Positions 1 to 7,851 of a DNA stretch of 64,000 nt are shown here, in pieces; position 1 is the stretch's first letter; each line of letters opens with the position of its first letter. Made by a program: the position numbers and the translations under genes. The notes below the pieces were generated by a model. The model saw only the letters and a list, made by a program, of their open reading frames with translations. It had not been told where the DNA came from and ran no database searches. This DNA is from a virus: positions 124,001-188,000 of IMG/VR virus record IMGVR_UViG_3300042892_005961; one strand, given 5' to 3'.

Positions 1-264
1 TTTAAATTGTATTCCGTTTTTAAATTTTGTTTTACTAATGACACTAATCGCCGCAATTGTTTTTCTTAATAATTCAAATTGTTCTCTGTCCAATGTTGCT
101 GTTCCATTTTTTTCATAGTTCTTCTGTGCAATCTCAGTCATATGTTTGTAAAACAATTCTTCATCTGAATTACTTAAAAAAAATTCTTTTGCTTCTAAAT
201 TGGTTTCAAAGTAATTTTTAACCGATTGAAGATATATTAAAACTTCAGGCGATAATTTATCCAT
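1..264 (-). CDS. Hypothetical protein, 3' end cut by window edge
   Basis: An open frame of 88 codons begins with ATG at 264 and runs off the left edge without a stop. The start overlaps the TAA of the upstream NusG-like gene as TAATG, so the two are probably translationally coupled. The visible part is charged and probably helical (MDKLSPEVLIYLQSV at the N-terminus) with no motif I recognise. Being tied to nusG suggests an early or regulatory transcription unit, but that is inference. The function is unknown. Confidence 0.7.
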   Translation of the reverse strand, partial: MDKLSPEVLIYLQSVKNYFETNLEAKEFFLSNSDEELFYKHMTEIAQKNYEKNGTATLDREQFELLRKTIAAISVISKTKFKNGIQFK

Positions 265-788
265 TAAGGTTTCTGTATTTGGTCCAAAGTTAACGAAACT
301 GCAGTATTTCTTCCAAATATTTTTATTTCTACGTCAACACGATCACCTTTTACTTCTTTAATAATACCACTAAATTCTTTGAATGGTCCTTCACATACTA
401 TAATAGATTCTCCTGTATCAAATTTTAATTTTTTACTTTCAATATGTTCTTCTAATGTATCATCTTTCAATATACGTCTAACGTCAGTATCTTTTAATAA
501 CATTGGCATCCTATCACCCATCATACCCATAATATTAGGTATTAAAGATATTACCTTCAAATCATCATTTTCTAATTGTTTAAGAGATTCAAAATAAAGA
601 TATCCACTATATAATACTTTTTCTCTAATAACTTTTTTATTTTTAACTACAACGAATTCTTTCTCAGTAGGACAAACAAATCTTACAATTTTATTTATTC
701 TACCTAAACCAATATCTTTATTGAATTGTTCAGTTAATGATCTTTCTTTACCGGGTAAAACTTTTACCACGTACCATGCTGTATTCAT
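264..788 (-). CDS. nusG: NusG-like transcription elongation/antitermination factor
   Basis: This 174-residue protein has the NusG layout. The N-terminal NGN domain opens with AWYVVKVLPGKERSLTEQF and includes a YSGYLYF segment like the NGN core. A C-terminal KOW domain lies around residues 125-150 (TGESIIVCEGPFKEFSGII). NusG family proteins bind RNA polymerase and change pausing and termination. A phage copy could favour phage transcripts or act as a specialised paralogue like RfaH or UpxY; which of these is not visible. The length matches bacterial NusG. Its stop overlaps the start of the next gene, and it lies 5 bp after the Dam-type methylase gene. Confidence 0.88.
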   Translation of the reverse strand: MNTAWYVVKVLPGKERSLTEQFNKDIGLGRINKIVRFVCPTEKEFVVVKNKKVIREKVLYSGYLYFESLKQLENDDLKVISLIPNIMGMMGDRMPMLLKDTDVRRILKDDTLEEHIESKKLKFDTGESIIVCEGPFKEFSGIIKEVKGDRVDVEIKIFGRNTAVSLTLDQIQKP

Positions 789-793
789 GTCCT

Positions 794-1807
794 TTATTTT
801 ATATCCTTTAATTTATTCTTTAGTTCCGTTTCTAATTTTTTTAATCTTTTTTCTTCTTCTTTTCTTTCTTTTTCTACTTGTCTTGCCTTTTTTAAAATAT
901 CTCTTATTTTTCTTTCTTCTATCAATCTGTGTTTTTTCTCTTCTTTACCTTCAACTTGTGGAGCCTTATAATTCATAATCAATAATTCCGTTCCTTCATT
1001 TTGTGTTCCGTCTTTCTTAGCTGCAGCCGCTTTCTTAAAATTCTCGGTTCTCCATTCAAATTGATCTTTTGGAAACCATTCAACTAATTGAGGGAAATTG
1101 TAATATGATAAACTAAATTTACCTTCAATACTTTTCATACACTCCGCTAATCTAATATGATCGTTAACATCAAAATCGTGATTAGAATAATAGTTCTCAG
1201 TTTTCCAATATGGTGGATCCATATAGAAATATGTTGTCGGTGAATCATATTGTTTTACAACATCACAAAAATCTTTGTTCTCAACAAAACTAATACGATC
1301 AATGTGTTCTCTATATTTTGGGTTCTTTAACTTATCCATAAAAATTAAAACCTTACAACGATAGGCACCTTTATAATCTGTATATGAAGATGTTTCAGGT
1401 TTTGACCCTGAGAATACTTGTGTCAACACATACACATACTTACAAGTTATTTCTAAACTATTCTCTTCTGTTATAACTAATTCAGGATTAAATACTTCTT
1501 TCTGATATTGATTAAACATTTGTTCATATTCAGGTGGTGTGTCTTCAACTCCAACCGTTTGACATGGGTACGTTGATAACGCCTGATGTAAAACATCATA
1601 TTGTTTAGTCCACTTCATTAAGTTCGCATTAAGACGATTAAAGTCATTATAAACGACCGTTTTTAGATTTGGGAACTTGGTCAAATCCATATTAAAAAAT
1701 ACCCAAAACATACCACTAAAACCTTCTACGTATGTTTCAATATCTGTGGGTATATGTGGAACAATCCATTTACCTATTCGTGCCTTTCCTCCAATGTAAC
1801 TAATCAT
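794..1807 (-). CDS. dam: DNA adenine methyltransferase, D12/Dam class
   Basis: This 337-residue protein starts with YIGGKARIGKWIVPHIP, the D12-class version of the AdoMet-binding motif normally written GGK. It carries the catalytic DPPY near residue 199 (FYMDPPYWKTENYY). These are the hallmarks of Dam-like N6-adenine methylases. The last ~60 residues are a charged, probably coiled-coil tail rich in Lys and Glu, which is not part of the usual Dam core. Phage Dam enzymes typically protect phage DNA from host restriction or mark it; the target sequence cannot be read from here. The gene is divergent from the small plus-strand unit at 1880. Confidence 0.88.
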   Translation of the reverse strand: MISYIGGKARIGKWIVPHIPTDIETYVEGFSGMFWVFFNMDLTKFPNLKTVVYNDFNRLNANLMKWTKQYDVLHQALSTYPCQTVGVEDTPPEYEQMFNQYQKEVFNPELVITEENSLEITCKYVYVLTQVFSGSKPETSSYTDYKGAYRCKVLIFMDKLKNPKYREHIDRISFVENKDFCDVVKQYDSPTTYFYMDPPYWKTENYYSNHDFDVNDHIRLAECMKSIEGKFSLSYYNFPQLVEWFPKDQFEWRTENFKKAAAAKKDGTQNEGTELLIMNYKAPQVEGKEEKKHRLIEERKIRDILKKARQVEKERKEEEKRLKKLETELKNKLKDIK

Positions 1808-1879
1808 TAATCATTTATTTATATCAAAAAATATAACCAAAATATTTGATAAAGAGAAATTTAAAGTATATATTTTATT
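1808..1879. promoter_or_regulatory. Divergent promoter region between dam and the plus-strand gene pair
   Basis: This 72-bp AT-rich gap separates two divergent starts, so it must serve transcription in both directions. On the minus strand TATAAATA (plus 1816-1823) ends 8 nt before the dam ATG and matches the T4 late-promoter consensus. On the plus strand there is AATATTTG followed by an A/T-rich stretch before the ATG at 1880. No experiment supports either element. Confidence 0.4.
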
Positions 1880-2020
1880 ATGGCTTGTAAAACATGTAAA
1901 GAAAAGGGTGATATCAAAGATGCTGGTAGTTTTGTACCTACAGGAGTTATCGTATTTGCGATAATTTGGACCTGTTTTGGTATCTATGGTGTTTATTCTT
2001 TAATTCATAAATTTCTATGA
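1880..2020 (+). CDS. 46-residue CxxC membrane microprotein
   Basis: The frame ATG 1880 to TGA 2020 encodes a 46-residue protein beginning MACKTCKEKGDIKDAG, with a CxxC pair near the N-terminus. A single hydrophobic segment of about 20 residues follows (VPTGVIVFAIIWTCFGIYGV), then a short basic tail. Its stop overlaps the next ATG as ATGA, a classic coupling arrangement, which supports it as a real gene. CxxC plus one transmembrane helix suggests a small metal- or redox-sensitive membrane protein. I do not recognise the family. Confidence 0.65.
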   Translation: MACKTCKEKGDIKDAGSFVPTGVIVFAIIWTCFGIYGVYSLIHKFL

Positions 2021-2655
2021 AAAAGGGAAAATATTTTATAGTTCTTTTTTGTAATAAAAAAAGAGTCAAAGTATTATACCGTTGTATGAAAAGAACCACC
2101 GTATATGAATATTGGAGGGAATTTAAAACACAGCGTGTACCTCCATTTCTAAAAGTACAGGGTAGTAAACGCAAACAGGAGTTAGTATATGAGATTGCTT
2201 TAATCTTCCCAAATAACCGTTGGGCAACTGCAACATACGTTAAAGATAGTTTGGGTAGGAATACAAAAGCTAAGATTGAAGACGATAAATTTCGTATCAA
2301 AGAAATCTTACCATATTGGCAAGAAGAGTTAATCTATGATCTTCAAACAAAGAAAAGAATCAGATATCATGAGATGGTGGATAAAATTCTACCGATAACT
2401 GAAATTACTCAAATATTCACTTTAAATAAAAATCTATTTGTTCAGATTGAGGATGACGTTAAAATGTATGGAAATAAAAACCTTAATGACTCTGACAGAT
2501 TATTTGAATTACTAAAACAGGATCTACTTAAAAAGAAAAAGACGAACTTTATGTTCGTCAAAGACATTACAACCTATCAAAGAAAACAATTATATAAATT
2601 GTTAGAGTCTAAAGGATTCAATAGACGTGAATTATTTAGACATTACTCATATTAA
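2017..2655 (+). CDS. Hypothetical protein, plus-strand
   Basis: This 212-residue, basic protein is coupled to the preceding microprotein by ATGA overlap. It is rich in Lys, Arg and Tyr, with a β-rich N-terminal half (KYFIVLFCNKKRVKVLYR) and a helical C-terminal half (TTYQRKQLYKLLESKGFNRRELFRHYSY). No catalytic motif is apparent. It is one of only two genes on this strand and converges with the minus-strand gene 2636-2869, sharing 20 bp at the 3' ends. The basic charge and separate transcription might fit a nucleic-acid-binding or host-takeover role, but nothing in the sequence proves this. Confidence 0.8.
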   Translation: MKKGKYFIVLFCNKKRVKVLYRCMKRTTVYEYWREFKTQRVPPFLKVQGSKRKQELVYEIALIFPNNRWATATYVKDSLGRNTKAKIEDDKFRIKEILPYWQEELIYDLQTKKRIRYHEMVDKILPITEITQIFTLNKNLFVQIEDDVKMYGNKNLNDSDRLFELLKQDLLKKKKTNFMFVKDITTYQRKQLYKLLESKGFNRRELFRHYSY

Positions 2656-2869
2656 AGATAATATCTACTTCACCTATACTAATTGTAAATGTTTCTTCTG
2701 GTTTTTCAATTCTTCTTCCGTATTTTTTTTGTATAACATTAAACGCAATTAAAAATTCTTCCTCTTTTAAGTTTAATACAATAGTTTTTGATTCCGTATT
2801 TGTGTTTAACTTTTCTAATAAGTCACTTATAATGGCCAATTGATTTAATAACTCACCTTTTTTTTCCAT
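2636..2869 (-). CDS. Hypothetical small protein
   Basis: This 77-residue acidic protein has an N-terminal helix (MEKKGELLNQLAIISDLLEKL) and a β-rich end (EETFTISIGEVDIIFNMSNV). The start overlaps the end of the preceding 65-residue gene by 17 bp. It converges with the plus-strand gene, overlapping by 20 bp. The compact α/β pattern looks like a true small phage protein, but I do not recognise the family. Confidence 0.7.
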   Translation of the reverse strand: MEKKGELLNQLAIISDLLEKLNTNTESKTIVLNLKEEEFLIAFNVIQKKYGRRIEKPEETFTISIGEVDIIFNMSNV

Positions 2870-3050
2870 AACCTAATATCTTTAATAATTTATCTATTAT
2901 AGATACTTTCTTTTTTGGTTTAAACAACTCTTCCTTATTAATTTTTTTTATTTCATCAATCATCCTCGTCTTCTGTATCTCCACTTCCTTCTGATCCTTC
3001 TTCATTTCCTTGTCCAACCAATTCAATCCCTGTTGTAATTTCTTGTCCAT
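2853..3050 (-). CDS. Small basic helical protein overlapping its neighbour
   Basis: This is a 65-residue, Lys-rich, probably all-helical protein ending LLKILGYGKKR. With the ATG at 3050 it overlaps the preceding gene (2956-3411) by 95 bp in another frame. An internal ATG at 2963 would cut the overlap to 8 bp and leave 36 residues. I keep the longer start because its upstream part (LNWLDKEMKKDQKEVEIQK) continues the same helical pattern. The opposite frame there is a low-complexity Gly/Glu/Asp tail. The start choice remains uncertain and the function is unknown. Confidence 0.55.
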   Translation of the reverse strand: MDKKLQQGLNWLDKEMKKDQKEVEIQKTRMIDEIKKINKEELFKPKKKVSIIDKLLKILGYGKKR

Positions 3051-3411
3051 AATTATCAGTTAGATTTATCTCTTTTAATTTATCTAAAGTTTCTGTTTTA
3101 AATAATTCTTGTAATTCTTTTACTTTTTGGTGGAATAACTTTTGTTTTTCTTCTTCCTCCTTATTATATCTAAATATTTCATCCGCACACGCAAATACAA
3201 CGTCGTAACCTTCTTGAGTTGCTTGTGAGATAAACGATACTAAATTAAATTTATCGTTTTTATCCTGCACTTTTAAAGTAACAGTTCTATATGGTTTTAC
3301 TATATCTTCATACTTCCAAGATAAAGGTACTTTAATGTCTAAACTAACATTATTTTGTATCTCTCTTAAAGAATGAAAATGTGGTCTTAATGATTTTATT
3401 TCTTCAAACAC
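2956..3411 (-). CDS. Hypothetical protein with acidic tail (GTG start)
   Basis: This 151-residue protein uses GTG at 3411, just after the stop of the upstream membrane gene. The body is mixed α/β (VTLKVQDKNDKFNLVSFISQ), followed by a long helix (KEEEEKQKLFHQKVKELQEL) and a flexible acidic end (EEGSEGSGDTEDEDD). The acidic end is encoded in the stretch that also carries the N-terminus of the next gene in another frame. No known domain is recognised. Confidence 0.7.
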   Translation of the reverse strand: MFEEIKSLRPHFHSLREIQNNVSLDIKVPLSWKYEDIVKPYRTVTLKVQDKNDKFNLVSFISQATQEGYDVVFACADEIFRYNKEEEEKQKLFHQKVKELQELFKTETLDKLKEINLTDNYGQEITTGIELVGQGNEEGSEGSGDTEDEDD

Positions 3412-3415
3412 GGTA

Positions 3416-3598
3416 TTAAGTTAAAATGTAGGTTATTATATATGAAGATGCAACTAATAGGACTATTTGTTCCACATTAGATAATTTCATCGGTTCAGGA
3501 TTTTCTTGAAATAATTTTACAATAAATTCAAGTAAAAATTTTGTAAGATATAATATACCTAATACAAAAAAGAAAAGTTTAATTTGTTGCATCATCAT
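3416..3598 (-). CDS. Small protein with two membrane segments
   Basis: This 60-residue protein has two hydrophobic stretches, at about residues 6-28 (IKLFFFVLGILYLTKFLLEF) and 44-59 (IVLLVASSYIITYI), linked by a short charged loop containing ENPEPMK. The start ATGATGATG overlaps the stop of the H1-like gene, so expression is probably coupled. Small two-helix phage membrane proteins include holins, but nothing here marks it as one. Confidence 0.65.
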   Translation of the reverse strand: MMMQQIKLFFFVLGILYLTKFLLEFIVKLFQENPEPMKLSNVEQIVLLVASSYIITYILT

Positions 3599-3770
3599 GT
3601 TGTTTCATTTCATCAAGGATCTCTTTTCTGTAGACTCCAATTAATTGTTTTATTTCTTGGGCGTATTTTCTTGCTCTAATAGAAGCACTTCTGTTACCCT
3701 TTCCATAAACCTTCTCCGTGTCAACTTTCATCTTCATGAAAAGTTCGTCAATTTTTTTTAAGGTTTCCAT
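3579..3770 (-). CDS. Histone-H1-like (Hc1-type) DNA-binding protein
   Basis: The 63-residue protein has the pattern of the short histone-H1-like proteins common in Bacteroidota: an N-terminal helix followed by a KVYGKGNRSASIRARKYAQ stretch and an IKQLIGVYRKEIL helix. This compares with the family's F/YGKxNxAAGTRxRKxMQxLKxLxQxIRxEV pattern as I remember it. Such proteins bind DNA without sequence specificity. In a phage it could compact DNA or alter host nucleoid structure. Assignment is from memory of the motif. It also supports a Bacteroidota host. Confidence 0.6.
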   Translation of the reverse strand: METLKKIDELFMKMKVDTEKVYGKGNRSASIRARKYAQEIKQLIGVYRKEILDEMKQHDDATN

Positions 3771-3809
3771 ATTTTATTACGATTTTAATATCAATATATG
3801 GAAAAAAAT

Positions 3810-4265
3810 TCACTTTTTCAAGTTTTGTTCTAACAATTTGTATAATTCCGTTAACATATCCAGTTCAGATCTGGTTTTTCGGTGAACAAAGTCAAAAAGT
3901 ACATAAAAATATTCTGGTATTCTTATTGTATTTTCTAAATTCTTAGGGTAATAATAAGCCTCTAAATAGAAATTCCACATATATTCATATGCGTTACCCC
4001 TTTCTTTAAAATAAATTTTTTCTTTACTAAAACTATCCACCGCTTTATCCCAACACCATGTAAAATGGTTCATTTGATCATCGGTTGTTTTAACCGCATC
4101 GGGACCTAAATAAGTTTCTTCAATTAAATTATATAGTGAAATGAGAAAATCATAGAAAAGTTCAGTCTTTTCTCTACTAATATTGTATGCTCTATACCAT
4201 ACATCAATTTGTTGTTTGTAATTTTCCGAGCCAATAAACTCTAAATAATTCTCTTTATTTTCCAT
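3810..4265 (-). CDS. Hypothetical protein rich in aromatic residues
   Basis: From the ATG at 4265 this encodes a 151-residue protein; an upstream TTG at 4283 is possible but less likely. It is acidic, helical and unusually rich in Tyr, Trp and Phe (AYEYMWNFYLEAYYYPKNL), with no signal peptide or membrane helix. I see no catalytic motif. It lies alone between short A/T-rich gaps, upstream of the H1-like gene. Confidence 0.7.
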   Translation of the reverse strand: MENKENYLEFIGSENYKQQIDVWYRAYNISREKTELFYDFLISLYNLIEETYLGPDAVKTTDDQMNHFTWCWDKAVDSFSKEKIYFKERGNAYEYMWNFYLEAYYYPKNLENTIRIPEYFYVLFDFVHRKTRSELDMLTELYKLLEQNLKK

Positions 4266-4315
4266 AACTTCATTATAATACAAATATAAAGATTAATGAA
4301 AAGATTTAAAAGGTA

Positions 4316-5647
4316 TTATTGAGTTTTTTCGTTGTATTTAAACATTTTCTTCATCTTCTCAACTTCTTCGTTGATTGATTTAGATTTAACCGGAACGGCT
4401 TGTTTGTTATATAACTCTCTATTGTCCTTATCCTTTTGTCTGTCTTTAACTTGTTTTTCAATTCCTTTCGCCGTTTCGGGTGTTGGAATTACATTGCCAT
4501 CTTTATCTTTAGGTTCTTCTCCAAGTTTAGCACCATTAGATGGTTTAACATTTGTCTTTTCTGTTGTCGGTGCATTACCAGTTGTTGAATGTCCTTCGAT
4601 TGATTTCTTTAATCTATCTTTAAATTGTTGAGATGGTTCAATATCATAATCTAAATTTTCTAATCCTGCAAAGTTTTTCTTAATTTCATCTTCTTGTTCC
4701 GGTGTGTTCTTTCTTGCAACTTTTTCACCTTTACCAATTGCCTTAGGAAATTCAGGATTATCGTTACCGTCAAACTTCATTGTTGCTGCGATTTTCTTTT
4801 CAACTGCGGCAATATTAGCCTTGTTTTCTTTACCACTTTCAGTGTGTGATTTTTTAGCGGCATCTAAACCAGGTATTGATTCACTAACCATTTTAGCGAT
4901 CATTTTAGTTAATTCAGTTTCAGTTAAACGTATTGTCTTCTTTTTTGATTCATACATACCTCCACCACACTCACACATTTCTTTACCACATTTTTCACAA
5001 CTTTTCTTTTCTTCACCCATTTCATCAGGTGTTTCTTCACTATTATCTACATAACTATGTTTTCTTCTTCGACCTCTTAACATTTCTTCAAAATCATCCC
5101 CACCTTCTTCCTCTTCTTCCATATAACCACCACCACATTCATCACATTCTTCTTCATTGGATGGATTTTTTATCTTTCCACTTCCACCACACTCTTCACA
5201 ACCGTTACCTTTACAAACTGGACACCAACGATCTTTTTCTTCTTTTACGTCATATTCCTTATCTCCAACTTTAAATTCTTTTTCACCTTTTAATTTAGCG
5301 GCAGCTAACGCACCACTAAATGCGTTTCCTTCCTCTGGTTGCATTTCTGTATTTTCCATATCGTTTGTTTCTTCTAATTGATCATTCATTTCATCTAATT
5401 TATCTAACATATCGTCGTGTGATTCATAAACACCTTTTTCGATAATAAGTTCTTTACCTGGATGCATTTCTTTAAATTTATCCATATCATTTTCAGCCTC
5501 TTCTTGACTACTATATGTACCTAAAGGAATACCTTCACATTTGATGTGGTATACTTCTTTATTACCTTCAGCTTCTTCCATTATAGTTTTTCTAACTTCG
5601 TCAGTAACTATACTTTCTATTAGTTGTTTGATTTCACTTACTTTCAT
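4316..5647 (-). CDS. Probable virion or assembly protein with zinc-ribbon-like Cys cluster
   Basis: This 443-residue, very acidic protein starts with a helical segment (MKVSEIKQLIESIVTDEV). Cys-rich knots resemble DnaJ-type zinc repeats: WCPVCKGNGCEECGGSGK near residues 142-159, then a CDECGGG and later a CEKCGKEMCECGGG motif. A second MKVSEIKQL-like segment (IRLTETELTKMIAKMVSES) occurs about half-way, so the N-terminal motif may be duplicated. The C-terminal part is charged and low in complexity. Proteins with this repeated N-terminal motif occur in large T4-like phages near structural genes as I recall, but the role here is not shown. Confidence 0.6.
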   Translation of the reverse strand: MKVSEIKQLIESIVTDEVRKTIMEEAEGNKEVYHIKCEGIPLGTYSSQEEAENDMDKFKEMHPGKELIIEKGVYESHDDMLDKLDEMNDQLEETNDMENTEMQPEEGNAFSGALAAAKLKGEKEFKVGDKEYDVKEEKDRWCPVCKGNGCEECGGSGKIKNPSNEEECDECGGGYMEEEEEGGDDFEEMLRGRRRKHSYVDNSEETPDEMGEEKKSCEKCGKEMCECGGGMYESKKKTIRLTETELTKMIAKMVSESIPGLDAAKKSHTESGKENKANIAAVEKKIAATMKFDGNDNPEFPKAIGKGEKVARKNTPEQEDEIKKNFAGLENLDYDIEPSQQFKDRLKKSIEGHSTTGNAPTTEKTNVKPSNGAKLGEEPKDKDGNVIPTPETAKGIEKQVKDRQKDKDNRELYNKQAVPVKSKSINEEVEKMKKMFKYNEKTQ

Positions 5648-5649
5648 AT

Positions 5650-6498
5650 CTATATAAATATATCTTTAATCTCATTTAATACGATATTTTCCACTTGTTT
5701 ACGTGGTAAACCGTATGTTTTTGAGATTTCGTTTATTATTTGTTGTATTTCTTTGTCTTCATTAACGTATTCAATTGCTCCTGTATTACCTTGATTACAA
5801 TATGGGAACTTCTTACATTTCTCTTTTACCTTAACAAAAACACTATCGGGTCCACCCCATTTAGGGAAATTCTTATCCTTAACCGCCCTACCTTTGTAGA
5901 TACTATTAGGTCCGTCAATCTTCAATGGGTCTTTACGACCACCAGAGGTTGATTTACCGAACGCAGGGACATCAAATGCACCTGAAGAACTTGAATCTGT
6001 TACTTCCCCTAATTCTTGTTCGTTTGGTTCAAAATTAGGTATTTTAGATATTTTTCTTTTAATCACATCTCCGTCTCCTCCAAACGCCGATCCTTCAAAA
6101 GAACCTGACGAATCTGCACCTGTTTCTTTAACCTCTTCCGCTTTCTTTTTTGTCATATCCACAACCCACAATTTGGGGTTGATACCTTTACCAATTAAAC
6201 CAGCAAGTCTTGTATTACCACCTAAAAGGTCATAATCGTTCTCACCAAATTTAACTACCATTGGTATTTCAACTTCACCCTCTTTAAAATGCTTTTCAAA
6301 TCTTTTTTTCTTTTCATCCTCAAGTGTATCATAATCTAAATCCACATTATTCAATACTTCTTTAATTGAATTAAAATTAGAAATTTCAAAATCTTTAGAT
6401 GCTTTCTCTAACCACTTGTCCTTACCCATCTTTTCAAATTCACGGTAACGAAGAGCCTCACTCCACTCATGTTCAAAGTTTGGTTTAGAATACTTCAT
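5650..6498 (-). CDS. ParB-like nuclease-fold protein
   Basis: This 282-residue protein has a ParB/sulfiredoxin-like core around residues 75-120. A strand with IPMVVKFGENDYDLL is followed by GGNTRLAGLIGKGI, which resembles the ParB signature of a Gly-x-x-R-turn and hydrophobic helix. Gly/Ser-rich linkers follow (SSGSFEGSAFGGDGD). A helical end (KTYGLPRKQVENIVLNEIKDIF) finishes the protein. ParB-fold proteins bind nucleotides and sometimes cut DNA; the phage role is unknown. The protein lies between two probable assembly genes, with a 1-bp overlap to the next gene. Confidence 0.6.
   Translation of the reverse strand: MKYSKPNFEHEWSEALRYREFEKMGKDKWLEKASKDFEISNFNSIKEVLNNVDLDYDTLEDEKKKRFEKHFKEGEVEIPMVVKFGENDYDLLGGNTRLAGLIGKGINPKLWVVDMTKKKAEEVKETGADSSGSFEGSAFGGDGDVIKRKISKIPNFEPNEQELGEVTDSSSSGAFDVPAFGKSTSGGRKDPLKIDGPNSIYKGRAVKDKNFPKWGGPDSVFVKVKEKCKKFPYCNQGNTGAIEYVNEDKEIQQIINEISKTYGLPRKQVENIVLNEIKDIFI
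5653..5660 (-). promoter_or_regulatory. TATTTATA element before 4316-5647 gene
   Basis: On the coding strand TATTTATA ends 5 nt before the ATG at 5647. The same octamer sits just upstream of at least eight other genes here, so it may be a phage promoter element. Confidence 0.35.
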
Positions 6499-6737
6499 TA
6501 TTTAACAGATTTTAAAGCAGTTTCCCAAAATGATTTTCTCTGCCATAGGGTCTTGAATAATTCAACTACTACTTTGGTTGATAAATCAATTATTTTATCG
6601 TCTATCTTTTTTGTTCCTAACTCGTCTTGGATCATCTTCACGACAATCTTATGGGCCTGTGTTGTGTCCATAAAAGATTTAATCTCTTTCTTTGTAATAT
6701 TCTCAATTTCTCTCTTGTCTTGATCTGTTAGTGCCAT
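6498..6737 (-). CDS. Hypothetical small helical protein
   Basis: The 79-residue protein is Lys-rich and probably all helical (DQDKREIENITKKEIKSFMD...). It shares one base with the following ParB-like gene and starts 3 bp after the stop of the gene at 6741, so all three are likely one transcript. Its size and place suggest an assembly cofactor, but there is no recognisable motif. Confidence 0.65.
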   Translation of the reverse strand: MALTDQDKREIENITKKEIKSFMDTTQAHKIVVKMIQDELGTKKIDDKIIDLSTKVVVELFKTLWQRKSFWETALKSVK

Positions 6738-6740
6738 TTA

Positions 6741-7265
6741 TTAGTTAGTTTTTCTCTCTTGTATTAATGGGTTCATTGCGGTTTCAAATGTTTCTTGAAA
6801 CTTAGCTAATTTTTCTAATTCATTTGCAACATCTTGTTCCAATTTTAACATGTCGGCATTGATATATGCTCCTGACTCTTTACCCGCAATAAAAACAAAA
6901 CTAATGTCTTGGTCTGTTAATGAACCATCCAATCTAACTTGATCGGGAGCAATTGTGATACCAGGAGTAAAGTCGGCAATTTGTGAAACTTGTTGTTTAA
7001 AATTATCGATTAACTGAGATATGGCTGTTTTTTCACTATCTTGTAATGTTAAATCTGCCTCATCTGAAGAATTCATTTTAATTTCAACATCATTTACTAC
7101 CATGACGTCATTCTTAAGATTTTCTTCGGATTTATCCACCTCAGGTGATTGGAATCCAACCGCCTCGTTTAATGTTCTATTTGATGCCTTTGATTCTGTT
7201 ATAGTCCTAATGGTCTTTAACATACCTTTCATTACATCGTAATCATTTTTAGTTTTCATTTGCAT
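6741..7265 (-). CDS. Hypothetical protein, possible virion-assembly factor
   Basis: From ATG 7265 the protein has 174 residues. A TTG start at 7283 would overlap the upstream gene more and is not preferred. It begins with a helix (MQMKTKNDYDVMKGMLKTIRTI), has a β-rich middle (APDQVRLDGSLTDQDISFVF) and ends in a long helix. The soluble, acidic character and location next to other assembly-like genes suggest a structural or chaperone role; this is inference only. Confidence 0.6.
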   Translation of the reverse strand: MQMKTKNDYDVMKGMLKTIRTITESKASNRTLNEAVGFQSPEVDKSEENLKNDVMVVNDVEIKMNSSDEADLTLQDSEKTAISQLIDNFKQQVSQIADFTPGITIAPDQVRLDGSLTDQDISFVFIAGKESGAYINADMLKLEQDVANELEKLAKFQETFETAMNPLIQERKTN

Positions 7266-7851
7266 TGTTAAAAAAAACCCCAAAGTTAAAGGAAGGGTTT
7301 ATATCTGTATAAATACTTGAAAAATTGGATTTACATACTATCCCTGTGAAATTTGAAGCATTTTCCAAGTATCCGTGGGATGGTACCACTTGTTTAGTTA
7401 TTTTATGTTTATCACACAACTCATTACAAAGTTCAGAAAGGGATTTTAATTGGGTTTCGGAGTATACGTCCCAAAAATAATAGTTCCTCCAATTACGGAT
7501 ATGTGGTTCACCTCTGTATGGGTCTCCAATCCAATTATAAAGGACACCAGTGATGGTATCTTTGTTCAACCATCCTAAGTTCTCGACGGCTATTTTGATC
7601 TGTTTTTTGTCTATCTGAGGGTCATTAAATGTATTGGAACTATGGTCGGTATCAAACAGTTGATAAACTACACCTAATTTAGATATAACATAATGAGGGA
7701 CATCTTTATATTTCCCATTTAGACGATATTTCATTTTACTTAAAAAATCATCTAATCTTCTTTGGGTGTCGTATAGGAATATTTGTGTCTTCTTAGACTT
7801 TCTACGAGTAATATTTAAATTATCTAAAATTTCTACGTCTTGAACTAACAT
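7249..7851 (-). CDS. N-acetylmuramoyl-L-alanine amidase-like protein, possibly degenerate
   Basis: The 200-residue protein follows the Amidase_2/T7-lysozyme plan. It has PHYVISKLGVVYQLF, compared with the family YHFVIxxDGTVxxG strand; a SETQLKSLSELCNELC helix near residue 130; and then SHG and VCKSNF, where the family has its second His and Cys zinc ligands. The first zinc-ligand strand, normally IVLH, here reads IFLYDTQ, so that His seems to be replaced. The protein may be an inactive or altered peptidoglycan-binding relative, or an endolysin with a shifted ligand. It lies among envelope and lysis-type genes. Confidence 0.55.
   Translation of the reverse strand: MLVQDVEILDNLNITRRKSKKTQIFLYDTQRRLDDFLSKMKYRLNGKYKDVPHYVISKLGVVYQLFDTDHSSNTFNDPQIDKKQIKIAVENLGWLNKDTITGVLYNWIGDPYRGEPHIRNWRNYYFWDVYSETQLKSLSELCNELCDKHKITKQVVPSHGYLENASNFTGIVCKSNFSSIYTDINPSFNFGVFFNNANEN

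Noticed and set aside
1947-2300. Minus-strand frame opposite the plus-strand gene pair
   Set aside because: It overlaps both coupled plus-strand genes and has a shadow-like composition with no domain.
4933-5274. Plus-strand His/Leu-rich frame
   Set aside because: Antisense of the Cys/Glu-rich coding region of 4316-5647; composition is a shadow effect.
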